A stretch of 56,449 nt of DNA, from NCBI GenBank assembly GCA_016190205.1, contig JACPQZ010000033.1, forward strand, positions 1-56,449. Direction: 5' to 3'. Numbering within the stretch: the first letter of the stretch is position 1; every line of letters begins with the position of its first letter. The translations under genes were made by a program, and so were the position numbers. This DNA comes from Candidatus Omnitrophota bacterium. Lineage in GTDB: Bacteria > Omnitrophota > JACPQZ01. Below the pieces are notes generated by a model. That model had not been told where the DNA came from, did no database searches, and was given only the letters and a program-made list of their open reading frames with translations. Positions 35,077 through 43,330 of the stretch are shown one piece after another.

Positions 35077-35731
35077 AGTGAATCTCTTGGACGTTTATCC
35101 GCGGATCAAGCGAAATCTCGCGGAACGTGGCCGTTGGAAAGCGCGCACGCCCGAAAACCGCGCAATCGCCAAGCGGTTCGGATTTGAGTATTTTGACGGG
35201 ACACGTGAACAGGGATACGGGGGATATCGCTACGACGGGAGATGGAAGGCGGTGGTGAAACGGATGCAGGAATATTACGGGCTCACGGAGGGGGCGCGGA
35301 TCTTGGATATCGGCTGCGGCAAGGGTTTCATGCTGCATGACTTCCGTGAGCTTCTTCCGGGAGCCGGGGTCTGGGGCATTGACATTTCGCAGTATGCCGT
35401 CGATCACGCCCTGGAAGATGTGAAACCTTTTCTTCAAGTGGCAAATGCGACGGATTTACCTTATCCGGACAAGTCGTTTGATCTGGTCATATCCATCAAT
35501 GTCGTACACAATTTACCGGATGACTTATGCCGCCGGGCGATCCGGGAGATGGAGCGTGTCGGGCGGGCTCATAAGTACGTGCAGGTCGATTCCTTTCGCA
35601 CCCCGGAGGAGAAGGAAAAGCTCGAGGTGTGGCAGCTCACGGCCGAGCTGATTTATGACACGGAACAGTGGAAGAGGGTTTTCAGAGAGGAAGGTTACAC
35701 CGGTGATTTTAACTGGACGATTACGGAATAG
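35069..35731 (+). CDS. Class I SAM-dependent methyltransferase
   Basis: This 220-residue protein has the SAM motif ILDIGCGKGFML (78-89), an aspartate after WGIDISQYAV, and VANATDLPYPDKSFDLVIS for the adenine-binding and post-motif region. It belongs to the Methyltransf_11 type and has no separate specificity domain. The N-terminal 65 residues are unusual for the type and rich in charged residues. It overlaps the RmlD-like gene by 8 bases. It is probably an N- or O-methyltransferase acting on the amino or deoxy sugar built by the preceding genes, but this is position-based inference. Confidence 0.85.
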   Translation: MREVNLLDVYPRIKRNLAERGRWKARTPENRAIAKRFGFEYFDGTREQGYGGYRYDGRWKAVVKRMQEYYGLTEGARILDIGCGKGFMLHDFRELLPGAGVWGIDISQYAVDHALEDVKPFLQVANATDLPYPDKSFDLVISINVVHNLPDDLCRRAIREMERVGRAHKYVQVDSFRTPEEKEKLEVWQLTAELIYDTEQWKRVFREEGYTGDFNWTITE

Positions 35732-35745
35732 AAAGGGGTTTTGAA

Positions 35746-36801
35746 GTGAAGGCGGCCGTTCTTAGGGTCCTGGGTCAACCGCTGGGTATCGAAGACTTGG
35801 AACCCCCCCCGCTTTCCAAGGGTCAGGTCCGCGTTGGCATGCAGCTGGCGGCGGTCTGTCATTCGCAGAAGCTCGAGGTGTCGGGCGGACGGGGTCCGGA
35901 TAACTTTCTACCGCACTTGATCGGGCATGAGGGGGTGGGTGTGGTTGAGGAGGTGGGGCCCGGCGTAACGAAGGTGGCTCGCGGTGATCAGGTGGTTTTA
36001 TCATGGATCAGGGGGTCGGGGTTGGAAGCGGTCCGTATCGTATACACTTCCGGCCGAGGGCCCGTTCAGGCTGGGCACATCGCGACGTTTTGCGAGTCTC
36101 CCGTCGTGTCGGAACAGTGTGTGACGCGGATTGATCCCGCGGTAGATCCGGAAATCGCTGTACTGGCAGGTTGCGCGATTCCGACAGGGGTGGGTACGGT
36201 CCTGAATGCCCGGATCGCGGATCCCAATGGGGCGGTGTGTATTTTGGGCGTCGGGGGAGTGGGCCTTGCGGCCGTGTGCGGTGCGCGGCTCGCCGGATGG
36301 GGTCAGGTGGCGGCCGCAGATTTGCGCTCTTCACGACTCGAGCGAGCCCGGGCGCTGGGGGCGACTCATACCCTTGAGGTCGGAGCAGAGGATATCGAGA
36401 AGAAAACAGCACGCATCACCGCCGGGCGGGGGTTTGACCTTGTGATTGAGTGTGCCGGTGCGAGAAGCTCGATGGAGCTTGCGGTGCGCCTTGCCAAGCC
36501 CAAAGGAGGGCATGTCGTTATTGTTGGAAATCTTAAGAGCGGCGAGACGTTCCAAGTGAATCCCATGCACTTGATTCAGGGGCGCTCGCTCACGGGCAGC
36601 TGGGGAGGGGGTGTCAATCCGGATGTGGACATTCCCCGGTTTGTACAGCTCATGGGAAACGGGAATGTGAATCACGAGCTTCTTGTAGGTAAACGGTTTT
36701 CCCTGGAGGAGGTGAACCATGCCATCCAGGCGCTCGAAGAGGACCCTCCGGGCAGGCCGATCCTCCATTTTGAACCGAACGAGAGGTCTTACCGGCCGTG
36801 A
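35746..36801 (+). CDS. Zinc-type medium-chain dehydrogenase lacking the structural zinc loop
   Basis: This 351-residue medium-chain dehydrogenase starts at GTG. The catalytic zinc ligands are visible: C38 in VCHSQKLE, H61 and E62 in GHEGVG, and C143 in AGCAIPTG. The nucleotide loop is LGVGGVGLAAVCGARL (168-183). The lobe that normally holds a second zinc with four closely spaced cysteines (about 88-120) contains no such cluster. Family members oxidise alcohols or reduce keto groups. In this locus it may act on a sugar or on a product of the ThDP enzymes. It is followed by a GTGA overlap. Confidence 0.85.
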   Translation: MKAAVLRVLGQPLGIEDLEPPPLSKGQVRVGMQLAAVCHSQKLEVSGGRGPDNFLPHLIGHEGVGVVEEVGPGVTKVARGDQVVLSWIRGSGLEAVRIVYTSGRGPVQAGHIATFCESPVVSEQCVTRIDPAVDPEIAVLAGCAIPTGVGTVLNARIADPNGAVCILGVGGVGLAAVCGARLAGWGQVAAADLRSSRLERARALGATHTLEVGAEDIEKKTARITAGRGFDLVIECAGARSSMELAVRLAKPKGGHVVIVGNLKSGETFQVNPMHLIQGRSLTGSWGGGVNPDVDIPRFVQLMGNGNVNHELLVGKRFSLEEVNHAIQALEEDPPGRPILHFEPNERSYRP

Positions 36802-37355
36802 TCGAACCGGTTTTTCTCTGCTGGGTCCTCGTCGTCCTGACCCTTTCGGCCCTGGCGGCTCTTCATGTGAAGGCATTGGCTTGGGCGCTCGGATCAGACA
36901 AACCGATTGCTTACCGCACGGCGGCGTTTCTGGAGGGAAGCATGCTGGTGGCAGGACCTTGGTTCCTCTGGGGATTGCTGGGGCTCTTCTCTGATGGGCG
37001 GGCTGTGGGGATCCGGATTCCGCTTCATCTGCGGGTGGGCAGCATTTTCTTGTACGGGGCAGGATGTTTGGTCTATGTCGAGCTTCGCTCATTGCTCTCT
37101 AGAGGGTACTCCTTCCGGATTTTGCTGGATCTCCTCAAGTCCGGCGGGGAACTTGCGAAGAAAGACTTGATCGTCCGTTACGGAAACGGCAGGGGGCTTC
37201 GCGGTCTGTTGGCTAAACGATTGGGGTCACTCGCCCGTTTGGGTTTGCTGCGTATGGAAGGGCCCCGCGCGGGTTCCCTGACACCGATCGGGCGGGGTGC
37301 GGCTGGGATCGGTTGGGCGATGCGCCGGCTCCTGCGCTTAACGTCGGTAGGCTAG
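36798..37355 (+). CDS. Small membrane protein with winged-helix-like C-terminus, unknown function
   Basis: I do not recognise this 185-residue protein. It starts at GTG and has three hydrophobic segments at about 4-27, 47-66 and 76-98. It then has a soluble, very basic tail from 105 to 185 whose pattern (LLKSGGELAKKDLIVRYG, LARLGLLR, then SLTPIGRG) is like a winged helix with helix, recognition helix and wing. The next gene has the same layout. Its neighbours are a dehydrogenase and, further on, a methyltransferase, a GT2 and a GT-C-like protein. It may anchor a complex or sense a state at the membrane (speculation). Confidence 0.75.
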   Translation: MIEPVFLCWVLVVLTLSALAALHVKALAWALGSDKPIAYRTAAFLEGSMLVAGPWFLWGLLGLFSDGRAVGIRIPLHLRVGSIFLYGAGCLVYVELRSLLSRGYSFRILLDLLKSGGELAKKDLIVRYGNGRGLRGLLAKRLGSLARLGLLRMEGPRAGSLTPIGRGAAGIGWAMRRLLRLTSVG

Positions 37356-37360
37356 GAGGG
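37354..37360 (+). promoter_or_regulatory. Ribosome binding site for the GTG at 37365
   Basis: AGGAGGG lies 4 bases before the GTG and overlaps the stop of the previous gene. It confirms translation of the small membrane gene that follows. Confidence 0.7.
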
Positions 37361-37364
37361 TAAG

Positions 37365-37862
37365 GTGGATAACGGTATTTGGATTTCTGTACTGGCCGGA
37401 ATCACCGTCTTTCTCGCGCTGCATGTGATTCTATGGCGTTCTATGCCTTCCGATAACCCAAGGATGGTTCTCTTGAGCGGGCTCGCGCTCGTGGGAATGG
37501 GGGTATCGCTGGGGATCGCCTCGATCGGGGCGCGCCCGGACGCCGCCCGGCTTTGCTCGGTCTTGTGGATCGATGCCTTCTGGATTATTTTGTATTTCTT
37601 TGTTTATGCCGGTTTGGCGCGTTCGGTATCCCTCACCTGCCTGGTACACATGCTGCGGTCAGGAGGGGACCCTGTGGATTTTGAGGCGCTCGTGGATGAA
37701 TATGCCCGGTCCAGCCGTTTTGAGGAAAGGATCCGTCTGATGCGCGCGCGCGGCCTGATCCGGCAGACGAACGGATCCGTATCTCTCACGCGCGGGGGAC
37801 GGCGCCTCGCCCTTGCGGTGGACGGGCTGGGACATGTCCTCAACGCCCGTTTGGAGGGATAG
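37365..37862 (+). CDS. Small membrane protein with winged-helix-like C-terminus, partner of the previous gene
   Basis: This is a 165-residue protein of unknown function. Three hydrophobic segments lie at about 5-24, 34-54 and 68-88, followed by a charged tail from 93 to 165. The tail follows the same pattern as its upstream neighbour: MLRSGGDPVDFEALVDEYA, a basic helix, RARGLIR and then a GSVSLTRGGRR hairpin. The two genes look like diverged copies, 9 bases apart. A GTG start with a strong AGGAGGG supports expression. Possible roles include a membrane-anchored regulator or a scaffold for the following transferase genes. None can be shown. Confidence 0.75.
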   Translation: MDNGIWISVLAGITVFLALHVILWRSMPSDNPRMVLLSGLALVGMGVSLGIASIGARPDAARLCSVLWIDAFWIILYFFVYAGLARSVSLTCLVHMLRSGGDPVDFEALVDEYARSSRFEERIRLMRARGLIRQTNGSVSLTRGGRRLALAVDGLGHVLNARLEG

Positions 37863-37863
37863 C

Positions 37864-38775
37864 ATGAAAGAGGGAGCCTGCCCCGTGTGCGGTCACGTCT
37901 CGCGCCGGAGAATCCTTTCACTGCGCGATTACGAAACGGATCATCAGGACCTGTTTGATCTGTATGAGTGCGGACAGTGCGGGCTCCTTTTTGTTCATCC
38001 ACAGCCTTCGTTTGATGCGCTCCGGAAATTTTATCCGGAGTTCTTCAGCTGTTATAACGAAAACCATTTTCCCGGGGCCCGCCTGCTTTGGCAGGTCTTG
38101 AGGAAACAGGAGATGCGCCGTCTAATGCGGTTTTTGCCTCCTTCCGGTTCAATTCTGGACGTGGGGTGTGCGGACGCCTCTTTTCTGGATATGCTCAAGG
38201 GGCGTGCAGCCCATCGCTACGGAATCGAGATGGACGATAAGATGGCGGAGCTGGCTGCTTCGCGTCTCGGCAAAGAAAATATCGTTCACGGCTTTCTGGA
38301 AACCGTCGATGCCCCTTTTCGTAATATCGATGTCGTGCGTATCAACCATGTCATCGAGCACTTTGCGGATCCCGTTCTCGCCTTGCGGAAGATCAACGGT
38401 TTTTTGAAGAAGGGCGGATACGTCGTCGGGGAGACGCCCAACGTGGATTGCCTGGATCGGCATCTATTCGGCCGCTTCTGGGGCGGTTATTCGGTGCCGA
38501 GGCATTTGTGTCTCTTCAGCCGCCGGTCGCTTGAAGAACTCTTCCGGCGTACCGGGTTTGAACTCATCCGCATGGAACCGCGTCTGATGACCTTGGGATG
38601 GTCGGGGGGGCTTCAAAACCTGTGCGTGCACCTTTTGAATTTACGCCCGCCCCACACCGGCCGCTTTCGCGGGTATCCGCTTTTTATCCTGATGACTCTT
38701 CCTTTTACGTTTCTGCAGTCCCTGTTAGGAAAGACCGGAGTCACCGGTTTTGTAGCCCGGCGGGTGAGTTCATGA
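37864..38775 (+). CDS. SAM-dependent methyltransferase with N-terminal zinc ribbon
   Basis: This 303-residue protein has a zinc-ribbon-like start (C6, C9, C36 and C39 in CPVC and CGQC), the SAM motif SILDVGCADASFL (96-108) and a Methyltransf_23 type core with INHVIEHFADP. The C-terminus has a hydrophobic stretch (YPLFILMTLPFTFLQSLLG) that may lie on the membrane. Such proteins occur beside GT2 and GT-C genes in polysaccharide loci and may methylate a lipid-linked sugar or cap a chain. The start is the ATG 1 base after the previous stop; the frame is open from 37813. Confidence 0.88.
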   Translation: MKEGACPVCGHVSRRRILSLRDYETDHQDLFDLYECGQCGLLFVHPQPSFDALRKFYPEFFSCYNENHFPGARLLWQVLRKQEMRRLMRFLPPSGSILDVGCADASFLDMLKGRAAHRYGIEMDDKMAELAASRLGKENIVHGFLETVDAPFRNIDVVRINHVIEHFADPVLALRKINGFLKKGGYVVGETPNVDCLDRHLFGRFWGGYSVPRHLCLFSRRSLEELFRRTGFELIRMEPRLMTLGWSGGLQNLCVHLLNLRPPHTGRFRGYPLFILMTLPFTFLQSLLGKTGVTGFVARRVSS

Positions 38776-39554
38776 CCCCAGGGGAAAATGGCGTGCGCCT
38801 TTCGTTTTTTGTGCCGTGTTTGAATGAAGAAGGCAACGTGGGCCGGACGATCGACACCATCGTACAAGTAATGAACGAGAGGGCGCATTCCTATGAGATC
38901 ATCGTGGTAGATGATGCCTCTGTGGATGGGTCAAAAGCGGAAGTCATGGACCGACGCGAGCGCCATCCGGGCGTGCGCATTGAGATCATCCAAAATCGCT
39001 TCGTGCGAGGCCTCGGACGCAACTATTTCATTGCGGCCCAGCGCGCCTCGGGCGAATATTTCATGCTGGTGAATGGGGATGCGGCTGAACCCGCCGAGTC
39101 TATCCGTACCCTCGTCTCGCAGCTGGGGTGTGCCGATGCCGTCGTGCCCTATTTTGGCCTGTATGAAAGCCGAACCTGGCCGCGGCGGTTTTTAAGCCGG
39201 TCGTTTACGTTTCTTGTCAATTTCTTGAGCGGCCACCGGTTGAAATATTATAACGGCCCTGTTCTGCACAGGACGGAGAATGTGCGGGTTTGGTTTTCGG
39301 AGACCGCCGGGTTTGCCTATCAGGCGGAGTTGCTCTGCAGGCTGTTGGATGAGGGGATTTCGGTGAAGGAAGTGCGGATCGCAAACAGCAGCCGGAACAG
39401 GGGCTTTTCCAAGGCCTTTACGATTTCGAACCTGCTTTCCGTCACCAATGCCCTTTTTCATATTATGTTGAGGCGTTTGGAAAAATTCTCTTTCAGGGTG
39501 CTTTTGAGAAACCAGAAGGAAGTGCGGAAAGAGGGAGCGGCATGGAAGTCTTGA
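38772..39554 (+). CDS. GT2-family glycosyltransferase with modified DxD
   Basis: This 260-residue GT-A transferase has LSFFVPCLNEEGNV (10-23) and VVDDASVDGS (45-54), as in polyprenyl-phosphate sugar transferases. The metal motif, normally DxD, reads NGD (N101, G102, D103), so the first aspartate is missing. There are no C-terminal membrane helices, unlike the GT2 at 49751. It overlaps the methyltransferase gene (ATGA) and the next membrane protein gene (13 bases). A natural role is to load a sugar onto polyprenyl phosphate for the GT-C-like protein that follows (inference). Confidence 0.85.
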   Translation: MTPGENGVRLSFFVPCLNEEGNVGRTIDTIVQVMNERAHSYEIIVVDDASVDGSKAEVMDRRERHPGVRIEIIQNRFVRGLGRNYFIAAQRASGEYFMLVNGDAAEPAESIRTLVSQLGCADAVVPYFGLYESRTWPRRFLSRSFTFLVNFLSGHRLKYYNGPVLHRTENVRVWFSETAGFAYQAELLCRLLDEGISVKEVRIANSSRNRGFSKAFTISNLLSVTNALFHIMLRRLEKFSFRVLLRNQKEVRKEGAAWKS

Positions 39555-41056
39555 ATAAACCTCGCGCATGGCTGGCCTTCCTTTTCTGTGCGGGGCTCCT
39601 GCATTGGCTCGTCTACTTTTACCTGGCCTATCCCGAAGGGGGAGACCGGGCCTGGATGGGACTCATCCATCAACCTCAACAGTGGTTTTCGGTTCGCGCG
39701 TTCGACGCCCATGACTGGTACAAAGATATCAATTTCCTGCGTGTGCTTAAGGAAGCCATCCGGACACGAACCCTTCCGTTCCACTCACCCGATTTGTCGG
39801 TTTGGGCGGCATCTCCCAATGGCAGCGATCGATTTCTGGCCACCCTGGTCTATCCTTGGTCGCCTCAGATTCTTTTGCTCTCGGTCCTGGGCCCTTCCGC
39901 TTTTATTCCGGTCAATCTCATGTTGATGTACGCGGTCGGATTCTGGGGCGCGCTCCTGCTTCGAAAGGTTTTCGGCCTGGGCGCGATGGCCTTCACATTT
40001 TTCTTTCTCATATTCAATTTTAACGGTTACTTTGTGACCAAGATCAGTGTGTATCCGAGCAGCATGTTCGGCTACTTTCTGATGCCCTTCTTTTTGTGGG
40101 CCGTGCTTCGATCCGCTGAGACGCCCCCGGCTGCGGTGAAGGAGCATGTCCGGTTGGGTGTGTTTCTTGGGTTGACCCTCGCGGGCATGGTTTATCAGGG
40201 CACATTCCATCTCTTTGTGGAATGCGTCACTTTTCTTTTTGTTTGGGTTATTTCTGATTTTAAGCGTTGGCGCGTTCCCATCGTTGCGTGCATCACCGCG
40301 GGGCTTACGGCGGCTGCACGTCTTTTGCCCGCCGTCGTTTCATTTGGGCCGGGGGCCAGCCCCCATGCCGGACAGGCGGGTTACCCCTCTCCCAACACGC
40401 TGGTGGAGGGGTTGACCGCCATTCGAACCCAGTTCGTACCTCCGTTGTTTTGCTGGCACGAGTATTCGCTCTACGTCAGCCTCATCGGAACCTATGCCCT
40501 GATATATTTCGGGCTGTGGGGACCCTTTATGCGTTCCGACTGGGTGCGGTTTCATGGATGGCGTGCTGTGTGGATCCCGTGCGCCGTGCTGCTGGTCATC
40601 TCGTGCGGCTATCTCAAGCTTTACATTATCCCAAACTGGATTCCTCTCCTGAATGCCGAATCTGTCAAGACACGCTACATGATCATTCCGCTTCTCATGG
40701 TCGCTGCGATTGCATCGATCAACCTGCAGGGTTTCTTGAAAAAATATGGATCCGTCCAACGAGTCAAGGCCCTTATCGCAGCGGCAGGGGCGGGGCTCGC
40801 GTACTTCCTCTTTAACAACACGCGGGTTTGGAGGATGCACAAGATTCAGGTGGAATATGATCAGGCGGTGACGAGCGGGTTAACCCCTCCGAGCCCCGAG
40901 ATTTGGCCGCAGATCCAAAATGAGCTGTCTGATACGGTTTATATCCAGGCGTTTTGGGTGGGGTGCGCCGTCTCTCTGTGTGCGCTTGTTTTTCTGACGG
41001 CTGCGTGGATCCGTCAAAGAAAGGCGCGGCACGAGCAGGGGGTTCAGCCCTCGTGA
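39542..41056 (+). CDS. Polytopic membrane protein, GT-C-like
   Basis: This 504-residue integral membrane protein has about ten hydrophobic helices. A first loop after the signal-like helix contains acidic residues (FDAHDWYKDINFLRVL) and a TLPFHSPDL segment, the arrangement seen in GT-C glycosyltransferases that use polyprenyl-phosphate sugars at the outer face of the membrane. I see no exact family signature, so a flippase-like or polymerase-like role is also possible. It is coupled to the GT2 gene before it, a common pairing of sugar loader and GT-C enzyme. It ends in a GTGA overlap with the phosphatase gene. Confidence 0.8.
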   Translation: MEVLNKPRAWLAFLFCAGLLHWLVYFYLAYPEGGDRAWMGLIHQPQQWFSVRAFDAHDWYKDINFLRVLKEAIRTRTLPFHSPDLSVWAASPNGSDRFLATLVYPWSPQILLLSVLGPSAFIPVNLMLMYAVGFWGALLLRKVFGLGAMAFTFFFLIFNFNGYFVTKISVYPSSMFGYFLMPFFLWAVLRSAETPPAAVKEHVRLGVFLGLTLAGMVYQGTFHLFVECVTFLFVWVISDFKRWRVPIVACITAGLTAAARLLPAVVSFGPGASPHAGQAGYPSPNTLVEGLTAIRTQFVPPLFCWHEYSLYVSLIGTYALIYFGLWGPFMRSDWVRFHGWRAVWIPCAVLLVISCGYLKLYIIPNWIPLLNAESVKTRYMIIPLLMVAAIASINLQGFLKKYGSVQRVKALIAAAGAGLAYFLFNNTRVWRMHKIQVEYDQAVTSGLTPPSPEIWPQIQNELSDTVYIQAFWVGCAVSLCALVFLTAAWIRQRKARHEQGVQPS

Positions 41057-41712
41057 GGACTGCGAACGCATGCGACGCCCGAACGCTTATTCGGAGGGCG
41101 AAGGCCCTGGTATTTGATTTCGACGGCACCTTAGTGGATTCGAACGATATCAAATGGCGTGCCTTTGAGCTATGCTTCTCGGATTTTCCGGAACGCCTGA
41201 CCGAGATCATGGCGTATTGCCGTTCGAACCCTCACCTCCCGCGGGGGGAAAAGTTCCGGGTCATTTATGAAAGCATTTTGGACCTGCGCTACACAGATGA
41301 GATCGACAAAGGGCTCGAAGGGCGTTTTAACCATTTGACCCTCCAGCCCATCGTGGATGCCCCTGAGATACGGGGTGCCTCCCATTTTCTGCGGGAGGTG
41401 TCCCGAACACGCATGACGGCCGTTCTCTCGAGTACGCCCACGCCGATCGTGAATCAGATTGTGGAGGCGCGCGGATGGAGGTCTTACTTTATGGAAGTCC
41501 AGGGCGCTCCGGTTAAGAAGGGGAAATGGCTGTCCGAATGTCGCAGCAGATATGGGTTGTACGGGGAGGAGATCATTTATTTCGGAGATACGAGTGAAGA
41601 TCGAAAGGCGGCGGAGGAGGGTGAATGCCTCTTCGTCGGCGTGTGCGACCCTCGTCTGAAGGGTGGGGATGTGTTTTATCTGAGCGATTTTGGAGGGGTC
41701 TCGTGTCTTTGA
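41053..41712 (+). CDS. HAD-family phosphatase
   Basis: This 219-residue phosphoglycolate phosphatase-like HAD protein starts at GTG (41053) in a GTGA overlap. Motif I is VFDFDGTLVDSND near 19-31, a helical cap follows, motif II is the serine or threonine in LSSTPTP, and motif III and IV are around KKGKW and YFGDTSEDRKAAE. The family removes phosphate from small sugar phosphates. The genes around it (Gfo/Idh, SIS isomerase) suggest a sugar phosphate in a nucleotide-sugar pathway. The frame is open upstream to 40954, but that would sit fully inside the membrane protein gene. Confidence 0.85.
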   Translation: MRTANACDARTLIRRAKALVFDFDGTLVDSNDIKWRAFELCFSDFPERLTEIMAYCRSNPHLPRGEKFRVIYESILDLRYTDEIDKGLEGRFNHLTLQPIVDAPEIRGASHFLREVSRTRMTAVLSSTPTPIVNQIVEARGWRSYFMEVQGAPVKKGKWLSECRSRYGLYGEEIIYFGDTSEDRKAAEEGECLFVGVCDPRLKGGDVFYLSDFGGVSCL

Positions 41713-42746
41713 CCGTGTGCGCTGAGGCAGGCTCGCCAGCCTCTGGTTTAAGGGAAGACGCGGTTCGGGTAGGCATCATCGGCTTCGGGAAAATGGGTGC
41801 CATCCGATATGAAGCCCTGTCTCAGAACGGCCTGGGCCGGGTCGTCGCGATTGCGGAGCCGCAAGGATGTTCCCGGATCAAAGGGGTCAGACATCACGAG
41901 ACGGCGGAGGAACTGATCCGGGATCCGGGCGTAGAGGCGGTGTTCATCTGTACTCCGAACTGTTTCAATAAACCCCTCACGATTCAGGCCTTGCGCGCCG
42001 GAAAGCATGTCTTCTGCGAAAAACCTCCGGCGTTCTCTGCCAGCGAGGTTGAAGAGGTCATGGAGGCGGAGCGCGAGGCGGGGGACCGAAAACTGATGTA
42101 TGGATTCAATCACCGGCATCATGACAGTGTGAAGAAGGCAAAGGAGTTGATTGATTCGGGCGTATTCGGGCGCATTCTCTGGATGCGGGGCCGCTATGGC
42201 AAAAGCGTGGATCAGAGTTTTTGCAACGACTGGCGCTCCCGCAAGGAACTGGCCGGCGGGGGGATCTTGATGGATCAGGGGATTCACATGCTGGATCTCT
42301 TTCTCATGATGGCGGGGGAGTTCGACGAGGTCCATGCCTTCGTCTCGAATCTCTACTGGAAGTTGAGTATTGAGGACAATGTCTTTGCCATCTTGAGGAA
42401 CCGGAACGGCCTGGTGGCATCGCTCCACTCGACCATGACCCAATGGAGGCATCTCTTCGCCTTCGAGATCTTTCTCGAAAAGGGTTACACCGTTATCAAC
42501 GGGCTTCTCACCTCTTCCGGGACTTACGGAGAGGAAGCCATGACCATTGCCAAGAACCGCAACTCGACCCCGGCCGTTAAGTGGACTGACGAGGAGCATA
42601 TCCGGTTTGAGGTAAATAACTCGTGGCGTTACGAGTGCGATCAATTTTTGCGCTCCATTCGTCAGGACACGCCCGTGGTGACGGGAAACTCGCGGGATGC
42701 CTTGAAACTGATGCGTCTGGTGGACGCCATTTACAGGGGAGATTAA
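41703..42746 (+). CDS. Gfo/Idh/MocA-family oxidoreductase
   Basis: This 347-residue protein has the NAD fold VGIIGFGKMGAIRYEAL at about 22-38 and the catalytic EKPPAFSASEVEEV. The second domain has GGGILMDQGIHMLDL, where the histidine completes the active site. The start is the GTG at 41703, with GGAGGG upstream; the frame is open from 41625 inside the HAD gene. It would oxidise or reduce a sugar hydroxyl. HAD phosphatase, this oxidoreductase and the SIS isomerase could be sequential steps on a sugar phosphate (inference). Confidence 0.87.
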   Translation: MSLTVCAEAGSPASGLREDAVRVGIIGFGKMGAIRYEALSQNGLGRVVAIAEPQGCSRIKGVRHHETAEELIRDPGVEAVFICTPNCFNKPLTIQALRAGKHVFCEKPPAFSASEVEEVMEAEREAGDRKLMYGFNHRHHDSVKKAKELIDSGVFGRILWMRGRYGKSVDQSFCNDWRSRKELAGGGILMDQGIHMLDLFLMMAGEFDEVHAFVSNLYWKLSIEDNVFAILRNRNGLVASLHSTMTQWRHLFAFEIFLEKGYTVINGLLTSSGTYGEEAMTIAKNRNSTPAVKWTDEEHIRFEVNNSWRYECDQFLRSIRQDTPVVTGNSRDALKLMRLVDAIYRGD

Positions 42747-42748
42747 TC

Positions 42749-43330
42749 ATGGAAGATCAAAGGAAATGGTTCTCGGACTACTTCGAGCAGTATCGTTCCC
42801 ATCTTTTTGACGAATCTATCAGCTCACAGCTCATCGAGCTGGCCCAGCGCGTGGCCGCCACGCATGCCGCGGGACGAAAGCTCATGGTGGCGGGTAACGG
42901 AGGGAGCGCCGCCATCGCAAGCCACGCGGCGGTGGATTTTACCAAGGCGGCCGGCGTCCGTTGCGTGAGTTTCAACGAACCCGCGCTCATCACCTGCTTT
43001 GCAAATGACTTCGGGTACGAGCGTTGGATTGAGAAGGCCATCGAATATTATTCGGATGAGGGGGACCTCGTCATCTTGATCAGCTCAAGCGGGCAGTCTC
43101 CGAATGTGGTGCGCGCAGCCCGCGCGGCCCGCGATCGGGCGCTGGCCCTCGCCACCTTCACCGGATTTGAGCCGGATAATCCCTTACGGGCGCTGGGTCA
43201 GCCGAGCCTGTGGGTTGACAGCAAGGTTTATAATGTCGTCGAGAATGTCCACCAGATCTGGCTCCTTGCGGTTTGCGATCGCGTAGTCCGGGAAACCGCG
43301 AGGATCCGGGTCGCGCAGGGGTTGGCATGA
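42749..43330 (+). CDS. SIS-domain phosphosugar isomerase, GmhA-like with altered metal residues
   Basis: This 193-residue SIS protein is similar to sedoheptulose 7-phosphate isomerase: GNGGSAAIASHAAVDF, then ITCFANDFGYERWI and ISSSGQSPNVVRA. Compared by eye with E. coli GmhA, the histidine equivalent to H61 is kept, but E65 reads as aspartate, Q172 as glutamate and H180 as leucine (ENVHQIWLL). The metal and catalytic set is therefore different, and GmhA activity is not certain. If active, it would make the heptose 7-phosphate for the kinases at 9724 and 18817. The start is the ATG at 42749, 2 bases after the previous stop. Confidence 0.85.
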   Translation: MEDQRKWFSDYFEQYRSHLFDESISSQLIELAQRVAATHAAGRKLMVAGNGGSAAIASHAAVDFTKAAGVRCVSFNEPALITCFANDFGYERWIEKAIEYYSDEGDLVILISSSGQSPNVVRAARAARDRALALATFTGFEPDNPLRALGQPSLWVDSKVYNVVENVHQIWLLAVCDRVVRETARIRVAQGLA

